A stretch of DNA of 64,000 bases from Promicromonospora sukumoe 327MFSha3.1. GTDB lineage: Bacteria; Actinomycetota; Actinomycetes; Actinomycetales; Cellulomonadaceae. Made by a program: the position numbers and the translations under genes. Position 1 is the first letter of the stretch. Each line of letters begins with the position of its first letter. The notes beneath the pieces are model-generated. The model did no database searches and was not told where the DNA came from. It was given only the letters and a program-made list of their open reading frames with translations. The stretch lies in NCBI RefSeq assembly GCF_000385135.1, contig NZ_ARQM01000011.1:744001-808000 (forward strand), given 5' to 3'. Of this stretch, positions 51,330 to 58,216 are shown piece by piece.

Positions 51330-52226
51330 ATGTCGATCTACCTGAACCAGGACTCGAAGATCATCGTCCAGGGCATCACGGGCGGCATGGGTGCCAAGCA
51401 CACCGCCCTGATGCTGGACTCCGGCGCGCAGATCGTCGGCGGCGTGAACGCCCGCAAGGCCGGCACGACGGTGACCCACAAGGACGCCTCGGGCGCCGAC
51501 GTCACCCTCCCGGTGTTCGGCACCGTCAAGGAGGCCATGGCCGAGACCGGCGCGGACGTCTCCGTCGTCTTCGTGCCCCCGGCCTTCACCAAGGACGCCG
51601 CCATCGAGGCCATCGACGCGGGCATCGGCCTGCTCGTGGTCATCACCGAGGGCGTGCCGGTGCAGGACACCGCCGAGGTGTGGTCGTACCTGCAGGGCAA
51701 GGAGACCCGGATGATCGGGCCGAACTGCCCCGGCATCATCACCCCGGGCGAGTCGCTCGCCGGCATCACGCCGCACACCATCACGGGCAAGGGCCCGATC
51801 GGTCTCGTGTCGAAGTCGGGCACGCTGACCTACCAGATGATGTACGAGCTGAAGGACTTCGGCTTCTCGACCGCCATCGGCATCGGCGGCGACCCGATCG
51901 TCGGCACCACGCACATCGACGCGCTCGAGGCCTTCGAGAACGACCCGGAGACCAAGGCGATCGTGATGATCGGCGAGATCGGCGGCGACGCCGAGGAGCG
52001 TGCCGCCGAGTACATCAAGGCGCACGTCACCAAGCCGGTCGTCGGCTACGTCGCGGGCTTCACCGCCCCCGAGGGCAAGACGATGGGCCACGCCGGCGCG
52101 ATCGTGTCCGGCTCGGCCGGCACCGCGGCCGCCAAGAAGGAGGCCCTCGAGGCCGTCGGCGTGAAGGTCGGCAAGACGCCGTCCGAGACCGCCGACCTCA
52201 TGCGGGAGATCCTGCAGGGGCTCTGA
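51330..52226 (+). CDS. sucD: Succinate-CoA ligase (ADP-forming), alpha subunit
   Basis: The 298-residue alpha subunit, which carries the phospho-histidine and binds CoA. The Rossmann-like CoA domain contains [15 protein letters not shown] and [19 protein letters not shown] and [13 protein letters not shown] are the family signatures, and His254 in [13 protein letters not shown] is the phosphorylated residue. Length is normal. It forms an operon with sucC. A strong hairpin 36 bases after the stop (52263-52320) should end the transcript. Confidence 0.97.
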   Translation: MSIYLNQDSKIIVQGITGGMGAKHTALMLDSGAQIVGGVNARKAGTTVTHKDASGADVTLPVFGTVKEAMAETGADVSVVFVPPAFTKDAAIEAIDAGIGLLVVITEGVPVQDTAEVWSYLQGKETRMIGPNCPGIITPGESLAGITPHTITGKGPIGLVSKSGTLTYQMMYELKDFGFSTAIGIGGDPIVGTTHIDALEAFENDPETKAIVMIGEIGGDAEERAAEYIKAHVTKPVVGYVAGFTAPEGKTMGHAGAIVSGSAGTAAAKKEALEAVGVKVGKTPSETADLMREILQGL

Positions 52227-52262
52227 CGCCCTCGGTCGGGCAACCGGCCGAACTCATCGACT

Positions 52263-52320
52263 TCGGTCGGTTGTCTTGGGATCGGTCCAACAGTGGACCG
52301 ATCCCAAGACAACCGACCGA
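52263..52320. repeat. Perfect 27-bp-arm hairpin after sucD
   Basis: Arms 52263-52289 and 52294-52320 are perfect reverse complements around the loop ACAG; the left arm starts TCGGTCGGTTGTCTTGGG. It probably terminates the sucCD transcript. A weaker related sequence (CTCGGTCGGGCAACCGGCCGA) lies at 52231-52251. The arms are unrelated to the other repeat families here. Confidence 0.88.
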
Positions 52321-52474
52321 TCTCGTCTGCGTGTGGTCCCTTCGCAAAACGGGCGTTCCTACACCAGTTCACCCGGCGAACTCCATACCCAGCCGTAATA
52401 TCTCCCGAAGTTCACCCGGGCCACGCCGAGGCAGGTCCCCGGGATGGCCCCCGGGCGCGGGTGAAGATTGCCGG
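52321..52474 (+). promoter_or_regulatory. Upstream region of the DUF6350 gene
   Basis: A 154-base gap with TTCACCC at 52368-52374 and 52411-52417, GGGTGAA at 52459-52465 and GGGTGAG overlapping the start codon. The spacing to a possible -10 (GAAGAT, 52463-52468) does not match the six polysaccharide promoters, so the similarity may be chance. Confidence 0.35.
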
Positions 52475-54148
52475 GTGAGCGCACCACCCCGCCCGAGCAC
52501 GGCTTCCCGCACCTCAGGTGCCCGCACGACCCGCCCGGCCGGCAACCGGCCGACGGCACGTCGCGGCCGCCTGGTCGAGGAGCCGCCCACGCCGGAGCCA
52601 GGGTCGTCCGCGCTCGCCCACGTCGTCTCCGGAGTGCTCGCCGCGGCCCAGGCCCTGGTCCTGTCCCTCGCCGTCGTAGTGCTCCCGGCGGTGGTCGCCT
52701 ACCTCGTGGGCAACGCCACCCTCACCTCCGCGCCGGAGACCGCGGACGACGGCGTCCAGGTGCGCTCCGCGATCGACGTCGCCACGGGCCTCTGGCTCCT
52801 GGGGCACGGCGTCCCGCTCACGGCCGACGCCGTGACCGTCACCCTCGCGCCGCTCGGCATCGCGGCGCTCGCCCTGTTCGCCACGTACGCCTCGGCCAAG
52901 CGGTTCGCCGCGACGTCGGTCCGCGCCTGGGCCGCGGGCGCCGTGACCTATGCCGTGGGCACCACGGGGGTCGCCCTGCTCGCGGGCAGCGCCCCGGGCT
53001 GGTCGCTGGCCCTGGCTCCGCCCGCCGGCCTGGTGATGGGCGGGCTCGGCACGGGACTCGGCATCCTCGCGCGCCCGGACGCGCCGACGCCGGCCGAGAT
53101 CGGTGAGCGCGCCGAGGCGCTGGTGCGGCGGTTCACCGGCTTCGACCTGCTCCCCGCGACCCTGCGTCTGGGGCTGCGCGGCGGCGCGCTGGCCGTCGCG
53201 TTCCTGACCGGCGGCGCGGCGCTCCTCGTGGCGGCGTGGGCGCTGGCGGGTCGCGCCACGTCGTCGGACATCGTGACGGCGCTGGAGCCGGGCTGGACCG
53301 GGGGCGTCGTGTTCGCCGTGGCCCAGCTCGCGCTACTGCCCAACCTGCTGCTGTGGGCGCTCGCCTGGATCGCGGGGCCGGGCTTCGCCGTCGGCGAGGG
53401 CACCAGCTTCACGCCGTTCGGCACGGTCTCCGGGCCGCTGCCCGCGGTGCCGCTGCTCGGGGCGCTGCCCGGCGAGGACTGGGCCAACCCCGTCAGCGCC
53501 TGGGTGCCCGTGCTCGTCGTCGCGTGCGGCGTCGCGGCGGGCGTGTTCGTGTGGCGCCGGCTGGAGCCGTCGCTGGTGCGATGGGCCGACGTCGGCTGGG
53601 TGCTCGGCGGGATCGTGCTCGTGCCCGGGCTGTTCGTGCTGCTGGGCCAGTGGGCCGCCGCGGGCGCCGTCGGGCCGGGCCGGCTGTCCCAGATCGGGGC
53701 CGACCCGCTCGTGAGCGCCGGGCTCGTCGCCGCCGAGGTCGGCGGGGGAGCGGCGGCGGTGCTGCTCGGCGCCAAGCTCGACGTGGTCGCGCGCCGCGGC
53801 GAGATCGGGGACGACCTGGTGGCGTGGCTGAAGCGTCCGGCGTCGGTGAGCGGCGAGCGGGACGGTTCGGTGGATCGCGACCTGGACGAACAGCCGGGGG
53901 AGGCGCGCGACCTCGCGTCGGAGCTCGGGTTCGACGGCTCGCCCGACCCGGAAGGCGACGGTGTGCCCGAGGGCAAGGCGGCGGACGACGACGCGGACCC
54001 GCGCGACGCAGCGGACCCGGCCCCGTCCGGCGACTGGGCGAGGACCCAGGCGTACGCGGTCTCGGAGCCGGACCCCGACCCGGGTGCCGGGTCGGCGACC
54101 GGTCCGGCTGATGACGACGAAACGCCCGGGGCGCGCCCGGGAACGTAG
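52475..54148 (+). CDS. DUF6350 family membrane protein
   Basis: A 557-residue membrane protein. After a basic, Arg/Pro-rich tail of about 45 residues come roughly ten helices (residues about 50-430), with conserved small-residue patches such as PLTADAVTVTLAPLGIAALALF and FTPFGTVSGPLPAVPLLGALP. The last 120 residues are acidic and cytosolic. The position between sucD and purN is typical for DUF6350 proteins of Micrococcales; function is unknown. GTG at 52475 is the best start, because further upstream the frame runs through sucD antisense-shifted sequence. The stop TAG is also part of the purN promoter hexamer. Confidence 0.8.
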   Translation: MSAPPRPSTASRTSGARTTRPAGNRPTARRGRLVEEPPTPEPGSSALAHVVSGVLAAAQALVLSLAVVVLPAVVAYLVGNATLTSAPETADDGVQVRSAIDVATGLWLLGHGVPLTADAVTVTLAPLGIAALALFATYASAKRFAATSVRAWAAGAVTYAVGTTGVALLAGSAPGWSLALAPPAGLVMGGLGTGLGILARPDAPTPAEIGERAEALVRRFTGFDLLPATLRLGLRGGALAVAFLTGGAALLVAAWALAGRATSSDIVTALEPGWTGGVVFAVAQLALLPNLLLWALAWIAGPGFAVGEGTSFTPFGTVSGPLPAVPLLGALPGEDWANPVSAWVPVLVVACGVAAGVFVWRRLEPSLVRWADVGWVLGGIVLVPGLFVLLGQWAAAGAVGPGRLSQIGADPLVSAGLVAAEVGGGAAAVLLGAKLDVVARRGEIGDDLVAWLKRPASVSGERDGSVDRDLDEQPGEARDLASELGFDGSPDPEGDGVPEGKAADDDADPRDAADPAPSGDWARTQAYAVSEPDPDPGAGSATGPADDDETPGARPGT

Positions 54149-54158
54149 GCTGGGGCCC
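54146..54158 (+). promoter_or_regulatory. purN leaderless promoter overlapping the DUF6350 stop
   Basis: TAGGCT (54146-54151) is a -10-like hexamer seven bases before the purN GTG. Its first three bases are the stop codon of the DUF6350 gene, so purN can be expressed on its own although only ten bases separate the two genes. Confidence 0.55.
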
Positions 54159-54803
54159 GTGCAGACGCCCTCCGGTCACCCCGTCGAGTCCACATCCGCC
54201 AAGCGCCTGGTGGTGCTCGCCTCGGGCGGCGGCTCCAACCTCGCGGCGCTGCTCGCCGCGCACGACGACGCCGCCTATGGCGCGCGCGTCGTCGGCCTCG
54301 TCACGGACCGCCCGACGGCGGGCGCGCTCGACCTGGCCCGGGACGCGGGGGTCGCCTCCGCCGTCGTCGCGCTCAAGGACTTCGACGACCGCGCGGCCTG
54401 GAACGACGGCGTGCTCGAGGCGATCTCGGTGTTCCGGCCCGACTACGTGATCCTGGCGGGCTTCATGCGCATCCTGGCGCCCGGCGTCGTCCGCAGGTTC
54501 GAGGGGCGGATGATCAACACGCACCCGGCCCTGCTGCCCGCCTTCCCGGGCGCGCACGGCGTGCGCGACGCGCTCGCCCACGGCGTCAAGGTCACCGGCT
54601 GCACGGTGCACGTGGTCGACGACGGCGTGGACACCGGCCCGATCCTCGCCCAGACGGCCGTCCCGGTGCTCGACTCCGACGACGAGCCCACGCTGACCGA
54701 GCGCATCAAGGTCGCCGAGCGCGCGCTCCTGGTCGAGACGGTCGGCCGCCTGTCCCGCGAGGGCCTCCACGTCGCGGGCCGCAAGGCGTCGATCGGCCGC
54801 TGA
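54159..54803 (+). CDS. purN: Phosphoribosylglycinamide formyltransferase
   Basis: The 214-residue GAR transformylase, which formylates glycinamide ribonucleotide with 10-formyl-tetrahydrofolate in purine synthesis. It has VVLASGGGSNLAALLAAH at the phosphate-binding end, GFMRILAPGVVRRFEGRMINTHPALLPAFPGAHG with the catalytic Asn and His, and TGCTVHVVDDGVDTGPILAQ with the catalytic Asp. A short N-terminal extension (about 14 residues) precedes the fold. GTG at 54159 follows TAGGCT by seven bases. purH lies at the end of the window and is separated by an unrelated accessory block. Confidence 0.96.
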   Translation: MQTPSGHPVESTSAKRLVVLASGGGSNLAALLAAHDDAAYGARVVGLVTDRPTAGALDLARDAGVASAVVALKDFDDRAAWNDGVLEAISVFRPDYVILAGFMRILAPGVVRRFEGRMINTHPALLPAFPGAHGVRDALAHGVKVTGCTVHVVDDGVDTGPILAQTAVPVLDSDDEPTLTERIKVAERALLVETVGRLSREGLHVAGRKASIGR

Positions 54804-54867
54804 CCGGGCTGGTCCGCCGTCGGCCGTCCGTCCCTCCGGCCGCCCGCCGTCCGGCCGTGTTGGCCCT

Positions 54868-54937
54868 TCTCCTTTGAGGCCTAAGTTTCTTCGCTTTGAG
54901 GCGACTCAAAGCGAAGAAACTTAGGCCTCAAAGGAGA
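54868..54937. repeat. Inverted repeat, CCTAAGTTTCT family, copy 5
   Basis: The most complete copy: 33-base arms (54868-54900 and 54905-54937) pair perfectly around GCGA. Arms read TCTCCTTTGAGGCCTAAG onward to CGCTTTGAG. It lies between the convergent purN and AbiEi-like genes, and its right arm contains the stop codon and last codons of the latter. Confidence 0.9.
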
Positions 54938-55982
54938 CTGGCAAAACGGTCGTAACGGCCGCACCGGCCGAAACGACCGCCGGGCCGAGGATCGCCGGCT
55001 GGCCGACGTCGTCGTAGTTGCCCGGCGCCCAGCCGGCCTCGCGCAGCAAGGGCTCCAGGGTCTCGACCAGCCGGCCTCCGAGATCCTTCGCGGTGAAGCG
55101 CAGCAGGCGCGAGCCGCCCGCCGAAGCCAGCGCGTTCTGGCGCGTGCGGTCGCGGAACACCGCGGCCGGCGCGGAGTGCACCTCGACGCCGTCGATCTCG
55201 ACGAGCAGCCAGGTGCCGTCCGGCAGCAACCAGGCGAGATCGACCCGGCCGAGGTGCGTGCCGTCGGGGTCCCGGACCACGAGCTGCAGGGTGTCCGGCC
55301 GGATCCCGGCGTCCAGGCAGGCCAGCCGCGCGGAGGTCTCGAGCGGCGACTCCGACCTCCCGTCTGCCAGCCGCCACCAGGGATGCGTCGCCTCGACACC
55401 GCGGTGCCCGCGCGCCAGGTCGTGCGCCCGGGCCAGGTCGTCCGCCGTGGCGGACCGGGAGTGCAGCAGGTCGTCCATCACGGCCACGGCGTCGGCCCGG
55501 TACATCTGCCCGACGCCGAGGGCGAGGGCGTCCGCGACGCTCGCGATCCGGTAGTCGCCGCCGAACCGCCCGCTCACCATGTCCCCGATCTTCCGGAACG
55601 TGATCCCGTCCCGGGCCGGACGCCACAGCCCGTCGGGCGCGACCACCTCCGACCGGATGGTGCGCGGCAGGCCCTTGACCTTGTACAGCGCGAGCGCGCA
55701 CAGGCCGACGGCGGTCGATCCCGGGCCGGCCGCGAGGAGGCCGAGCCACGCGGGACGACGTCGTAGGTGGTCCAGCAGGTCGGTACGTGACCGCTGGTCG
55801 GGCGGCACGACGTCGGTGTCGTAGACGCCCTGGGTGACCCGGACCAGCCGGCCCTGCCGGACGAGCCGGTACCGCCACCGGGCGTCGACGCCGATGCCGT
55901 CGAGCTGCGCGGCGGAGATCAGCCCCTCCTGCCGGGAGGCGATGACGTCAACCTGCACGGGCAGGGGCTTCAGCGGTCGCAT
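54921..55982 (-). CDS. AbiEi-antitoxin-like / DUF559-type protein
   Basis: A 353-residue protein. The N-terminal part (VDVIASRQEGLISAAQLDGIGVDARWRYRLVRQGRLVRVTQGVYD) is the winged-helix found in AbiEi-type antitoxins and in many actinobacterial solitary proteins. The C-terminal part (RVDLAWLLPDGTWLLVEIDGVEVHSAPAAVFRDRTRQNALASAG) resembles the DUF559/Vsr-like nuclease fold, with D-x-E-x-D pattern (VDLAW...VEIDG). No AbiEii toxin gene is adjacent, so a toxin-antitoxin role is doubtful. The last codons (VSFEA) and the stop are supplied by the inverted repeat at 54868-54937, as if the repeat had replaced the original end. Confidence 0.75.
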   Translation of the reverse strand: MRPLKPLPVQVDVIASRQEGLISAAQLDGIGVDARWRYRLVRQGRLVRVTQGVYDTDVVPPDQRSRTDLLDHLRRRPAWLGLLAAGPGSTAVGLCALALYKVKGLPRTIRSEVVAPDGLWRPARDGITFRKIGDMVSGRFGGDYRIASVADALALGVGQMYRADAVAVMDDLLHSRSATADDLARAHDLARGHRGVEATHPWWRLADGRSESPLETSARLACLDAGIRPDTLQLVVRDPDGTHLGRVDLAWLLPDGTWLLVEIDGVEVHSAPAAVFRDRTRQNALASAGGSRLLRFTAKDLGGRLVETLEPLLREAGWAPGNYDDVGQPAILGPAVVSAGAAVTTVLPVSFEA

Positions 55983-56192
55983 GAACCAATATCAGCATGC
56001 AAGAAAGGTCATTGCCGATTATCCATTGTCAACCTGTGGAAAACTGGCTGACTCCCGTCTCCTTTGAGGCCTAAGTTTCTTCGCATTGAGGCGAACCAAA
56101 GCGAAGAAACTTAGGCCTCAAAGGGGAGTGGCCGACGGCGGCTGGGCTCGGGGCGTCATCAGGCGGACATTTCACCCGGTACGTTGTGCGGC
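55983..56192. other. Divergent gap with an inverted repeat and an MFS promoter
   Basis: A 210-base gap between the AbiEi-like gene (minus) and an MFS gene (plus). The left 80 bases are AT-rich. It contains copy 6 of the repeat family and the MFS promoter TACGTT (56180-56185), seven bases before the GTG. A TTCACCC at 56171-56177 abuts that hexamer and probably has no relation to the polysaccharide promoters. Confidence 0.55.
56060..56129. repeat. Inverted repeat, CCTAAGTTTCT family, copy 6
   Basis: Arms CTCCTTTGAGGCCTAAG onward and the complementary right arm ending AAAGGGGAG, with a few mismatches (TTCGCATTG against CAAAGCGAA). Unlike the other copies it lies upstream of both neighbouring genes, so it cannot be only a terminator. 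Confidence 0.87.
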
Positions 56193-57539
56193 GTGACTGG
56201 GGAGACGACGACGGCGGGTTCAGTGGACGCGGCGAGTCCCGACGCGGCGAGTCCCGACGCGGCGAGCCCCGACCCTGCGAGCCCCGACCCGGCCTGCCCC
56301 GACGCGGCCGGCCCCGACCTCCCGCTCCGGCGCAACTCCGCCTACCTGCTCCTCACCACCGGACGGTTCGCGCAGGCGATCGGCGCCGGCGTCGGCACGT
56401 TCGCGGTCCCGCTGGTCGCGTTCGAGGTCACCGGTTCGGTGGGGCAGGCGGGCCTGATCAGCGGCATCGGCCAGGCCGGCGCGCTGCTGGCCACGTTGCC
56501 CGCGGGCGTCGTCGCCGACCGGGTCAACCGCCGGCTGCTCCTGATCGTCGCCGCCGCGACGGGCACCGCCCTGTGGGCCACGGTCGTCGCCGCCGGGCTG
56601 GCGGGCACCCTCGGCGCCTGGCACCTGGCGGCGGTGCTGTTCGGCTCGTCGCTGGTCAGCGCGTTCGTGAACCCGGCGTCGGGCGGTGCGCTGCGCGCCG
56701 TCGTCCCCGCCGCGCAGATGCCGAACGCGATGGCCGTGAATCAGGGGCGGATGGCGGCGGTCGCGCTGTTCGCGGGGCCGGTCGGCGGGTTCCTGTACGG
56801 CATGGCGCACGTGCTGCCGTTCGTCGCGTCCGTGGTAGGGCACCTGATCGAGGTGGTAGCGGTGTCGTTCGTGCGCAAGCCGCTCAACGGCGAGCGGACC
56901 GGCGCGACCCACCCGCTCGCCGACCTGCGCGAGGGCCTGCGCTTCGTGGGCGCGGTGCCGCTCTTCCGTGCGGTGCTGGTCCTGATCACGCTGCTGAACC
57001 TCACGTCGATCGCCCTGGTCGTCGCGATCAACCTGGAGCTGGTGCGCACCGGCATCGATCCGCGGCTGATCGGCCTCGTGGACGCGTGCGCCGGGATCAG
57101 CATGCTGACCGGCGCGATCGTCGCGGGGCCGATCGTGCGGCGCGTCCGCGTGGGCCGGTTCGGGGTCGCGACCATCGGCCTGCTCGCCGGGGCCCTCGTC
57201 GTCATGGCGCTGGCGCCCACGTACTGGGTGTTCGTCGCGATGCTGGCGGTCGGGGTGTTCCTCTACCCGGCGCTCAACGCGGGCTTCACCGGCTACCTGA
57301 CGGTGATCATCGCGGACCGCATGATGGGCCGCGCCACCTCGCTGCTCGGACTGACCGGCCTGATCGCCGCCCCGGCCGCGCCCGTGCTGGGCAGCGCGCT
57401 GCTGGAGGCGTGGGGCATCGGCGGCACGCTGTGGGTGATGGTGGGCGCCATGGTCGCGGTGCTCGTTGCGCTCAGCCTCACCCGTCCACTGATGCGGATC
57501 GGCAGGCCGGACACATGGGCGGCGGACGCGCTGGAGTAG
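56193..57539 (+). CDS. MFS exporter (first of a paralogous pair)
   Basis: A 448-residue major facilitator transporter with twelve predicted helices, of the EntS/multidrug-exporter-like group. SAYLLLTTGRFAQAIGAGVGTFAVPLVAFEVTGSVGQAGLI and GVVADRVNRRLLLIVAA (motif A: D-R-x-x-R-R) are typical. A repetitive Ala/Ser/Pro/Asp tail of about 30 residues precedes helix 1. It shares pattern and length with the second MFS gene at 58217-59554; both have NQGR/AQGRDAA at helix 5. The GTG follows TACGTT by seven bases. It is convergent with the ArsR gene. The substrate is unknown. Confidence 0.88.
   Translation: MTGETTTAGSVDAASPDAASPDAASPDPASPDPACPDAAGPDLPLRRNSAYLLLTTGRFAQAIGAGVGTFAVPLVAFEVTGSVGQAGLISGIGQAGALLATLPAGVVADRVNRRLLLIVAAATGTALWATVVAAGLAGTLGAWHLAAVLFGSSLVSAFVNPASGGALRAVVPAAQMPNAMAVNQGRMAAVALFAGPVGGFLYGMAHVLPFVASVVGHLIEVVAVSFVRKPLNGERTGATHPLADLREGLRFVGAVPLFRAVLVLITLLNLTSIALVVAINLELVRTGIDPRLIGLVDACAGISMLTGAIVAGPIVRRVRVGRFGVATIGLLAGALVVMALAPTYWVFVAMLAVGVFLYPALNAGFTGYLTVIIADRMMGRATSLLGLTGLIAAPAAPVLGSALLEAWGIGGTLWVMVGAMVAVLVALSLTRPLMRIGRPDTWAADALE
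56226..56315 (+). repeat. 15-bp tandem repeat coding an ASPDA tail
   Basis: Six copies of a 15-base unit (first GACGCGGCGAGTCCC, then increasingly changed) encode repeated DAASP pentapeptides at the N-terminus of the MFS protein. Copies 1 and 2 are identical, which suggests recent expansion. Confidence 0.82.
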
Positions 57540-57555
57540 CCGCGGCCCGGGCCGC

Positions 57556-58134
57556 TCAGGTCTCCGGGACGGGTTCGCCCGCCAGGTCCCGCGGGCCGAC
57601 GGCGTAGAGGACCTGGTAGAACTTCCGCTCGGGGTCGTCGGGGTCCGCCCGCTTGGCGGCCCCGGTCTTGTCCCACCACTTCTCCATGACGGCGAACACC
57701 TCCGCGGTCATCTCCTCCGCCTCGTCGCGCGTGAAGAAGGCCCCGCTGGCCATGCCCTCGTGGAAGTCGGCCCGAGCGCCCGGGGCCTCCCGGTCGCGCA
57801 GGAACATGGCGCGCAGCCAGCGCAGGTAGGGGTCGATGGCGTTCTCCGCCCCCGCGAGGTTGCGGTCCACGACGAACTGCTCCACGACAGGTCGCCACAC
57901 CCGGTCCCGCTTGTCCCGTGCGAGCTCCGGGGCCTCCTCGATGAAGTGGTGCTTGGCCAGCACCCGCAGGTGGAAGCTGATCGAGTTCGCCGGGATGTCC
58001 AGGGTCCTGGCGAGGTCCGCGGCGCGCGCGTGCTCGCGGACGTTGAGCTCGATCAGGATCCGCTGCCGCACCGGGTGCGCCATGGCGCGCAGCGTCTCCG
58101 GGTCGGTGATCTGGAGGGGTTCCTTCGAGGCCAT
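57556..58134 (-). CDS. ArsR-type winged-helix regulator
   Basis: A 192-residue transcription regulator. The N-terminal winged helix (LQITDPETLRAMAHPVRQRILIEL, AADLARTLDIPANSISFHLRVLAKHHFIEEAPE) is ArsR-like and lacks the metal-binding CxC motif. The C-terminal 100 residues are a helical domain probably used for ligand sensing or dimerisation. It is divergent from the second MFS gene, with 82 bases between starts and a palindromic operator in between; the first MFS gene converges on its 3' end. TAGCCT (coding strand) lies six bases before the ATG. It most likely represses exporter expression until an inducer binds. Confidence 0.88.
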   Translation of the reverse strand: MASKEPLQITDPETLRAMAHPVRQRILIELNVREHARAADLARTLDIPANSISFHLRVLAKHHFIEEAPELARDKRDRVWRPVVEQFVVDRNLAGAENAIDPYLRWLRAMFLRDREAPGARADFHEGMASGAFFTRDEAEEMTAEVFAVMEKWWDKTGAAKRADPDDPERKFYQVLYAVGPRDLAGEPVPET

Positions 58135-58216
58135 CGCGCCAGGCTAGCAAGATCTCGCAACAAGAGATGCGCAACTATCATTGCGCAATTGCAGTTGCGG
58201 GCTCTACGGTGTGCGC
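58135..58216. promoter_or_regulatory. Divergent ArsR/MFS promoter with TGCGCAA operator
   Basis: TGCGCAA-CTATCA-TTGCGCA (58168-58187) is a perfect palindrome with 7-base arms. More TTGC/GCAA elements flank it (TCTCGCAACAAGAG at 58153-58166, AATTGCAGTTGCGG at 58187-58200), so extra sites are likely. Minus -10: TAGCCT at 58141-58146; plus -10: TACGGT at 58205-58210. Both lie six bases from the start codons, and the operator covers both -35 regions. Confidence 0.7.

Noticed and set aside
54921-55982. AbiE toxin-antitoxin pair
   Set aside because: No nucleotidyltransferase-type toxin gene lies on either side; only the antitoxin-like winged helix is present, joined to another domain.
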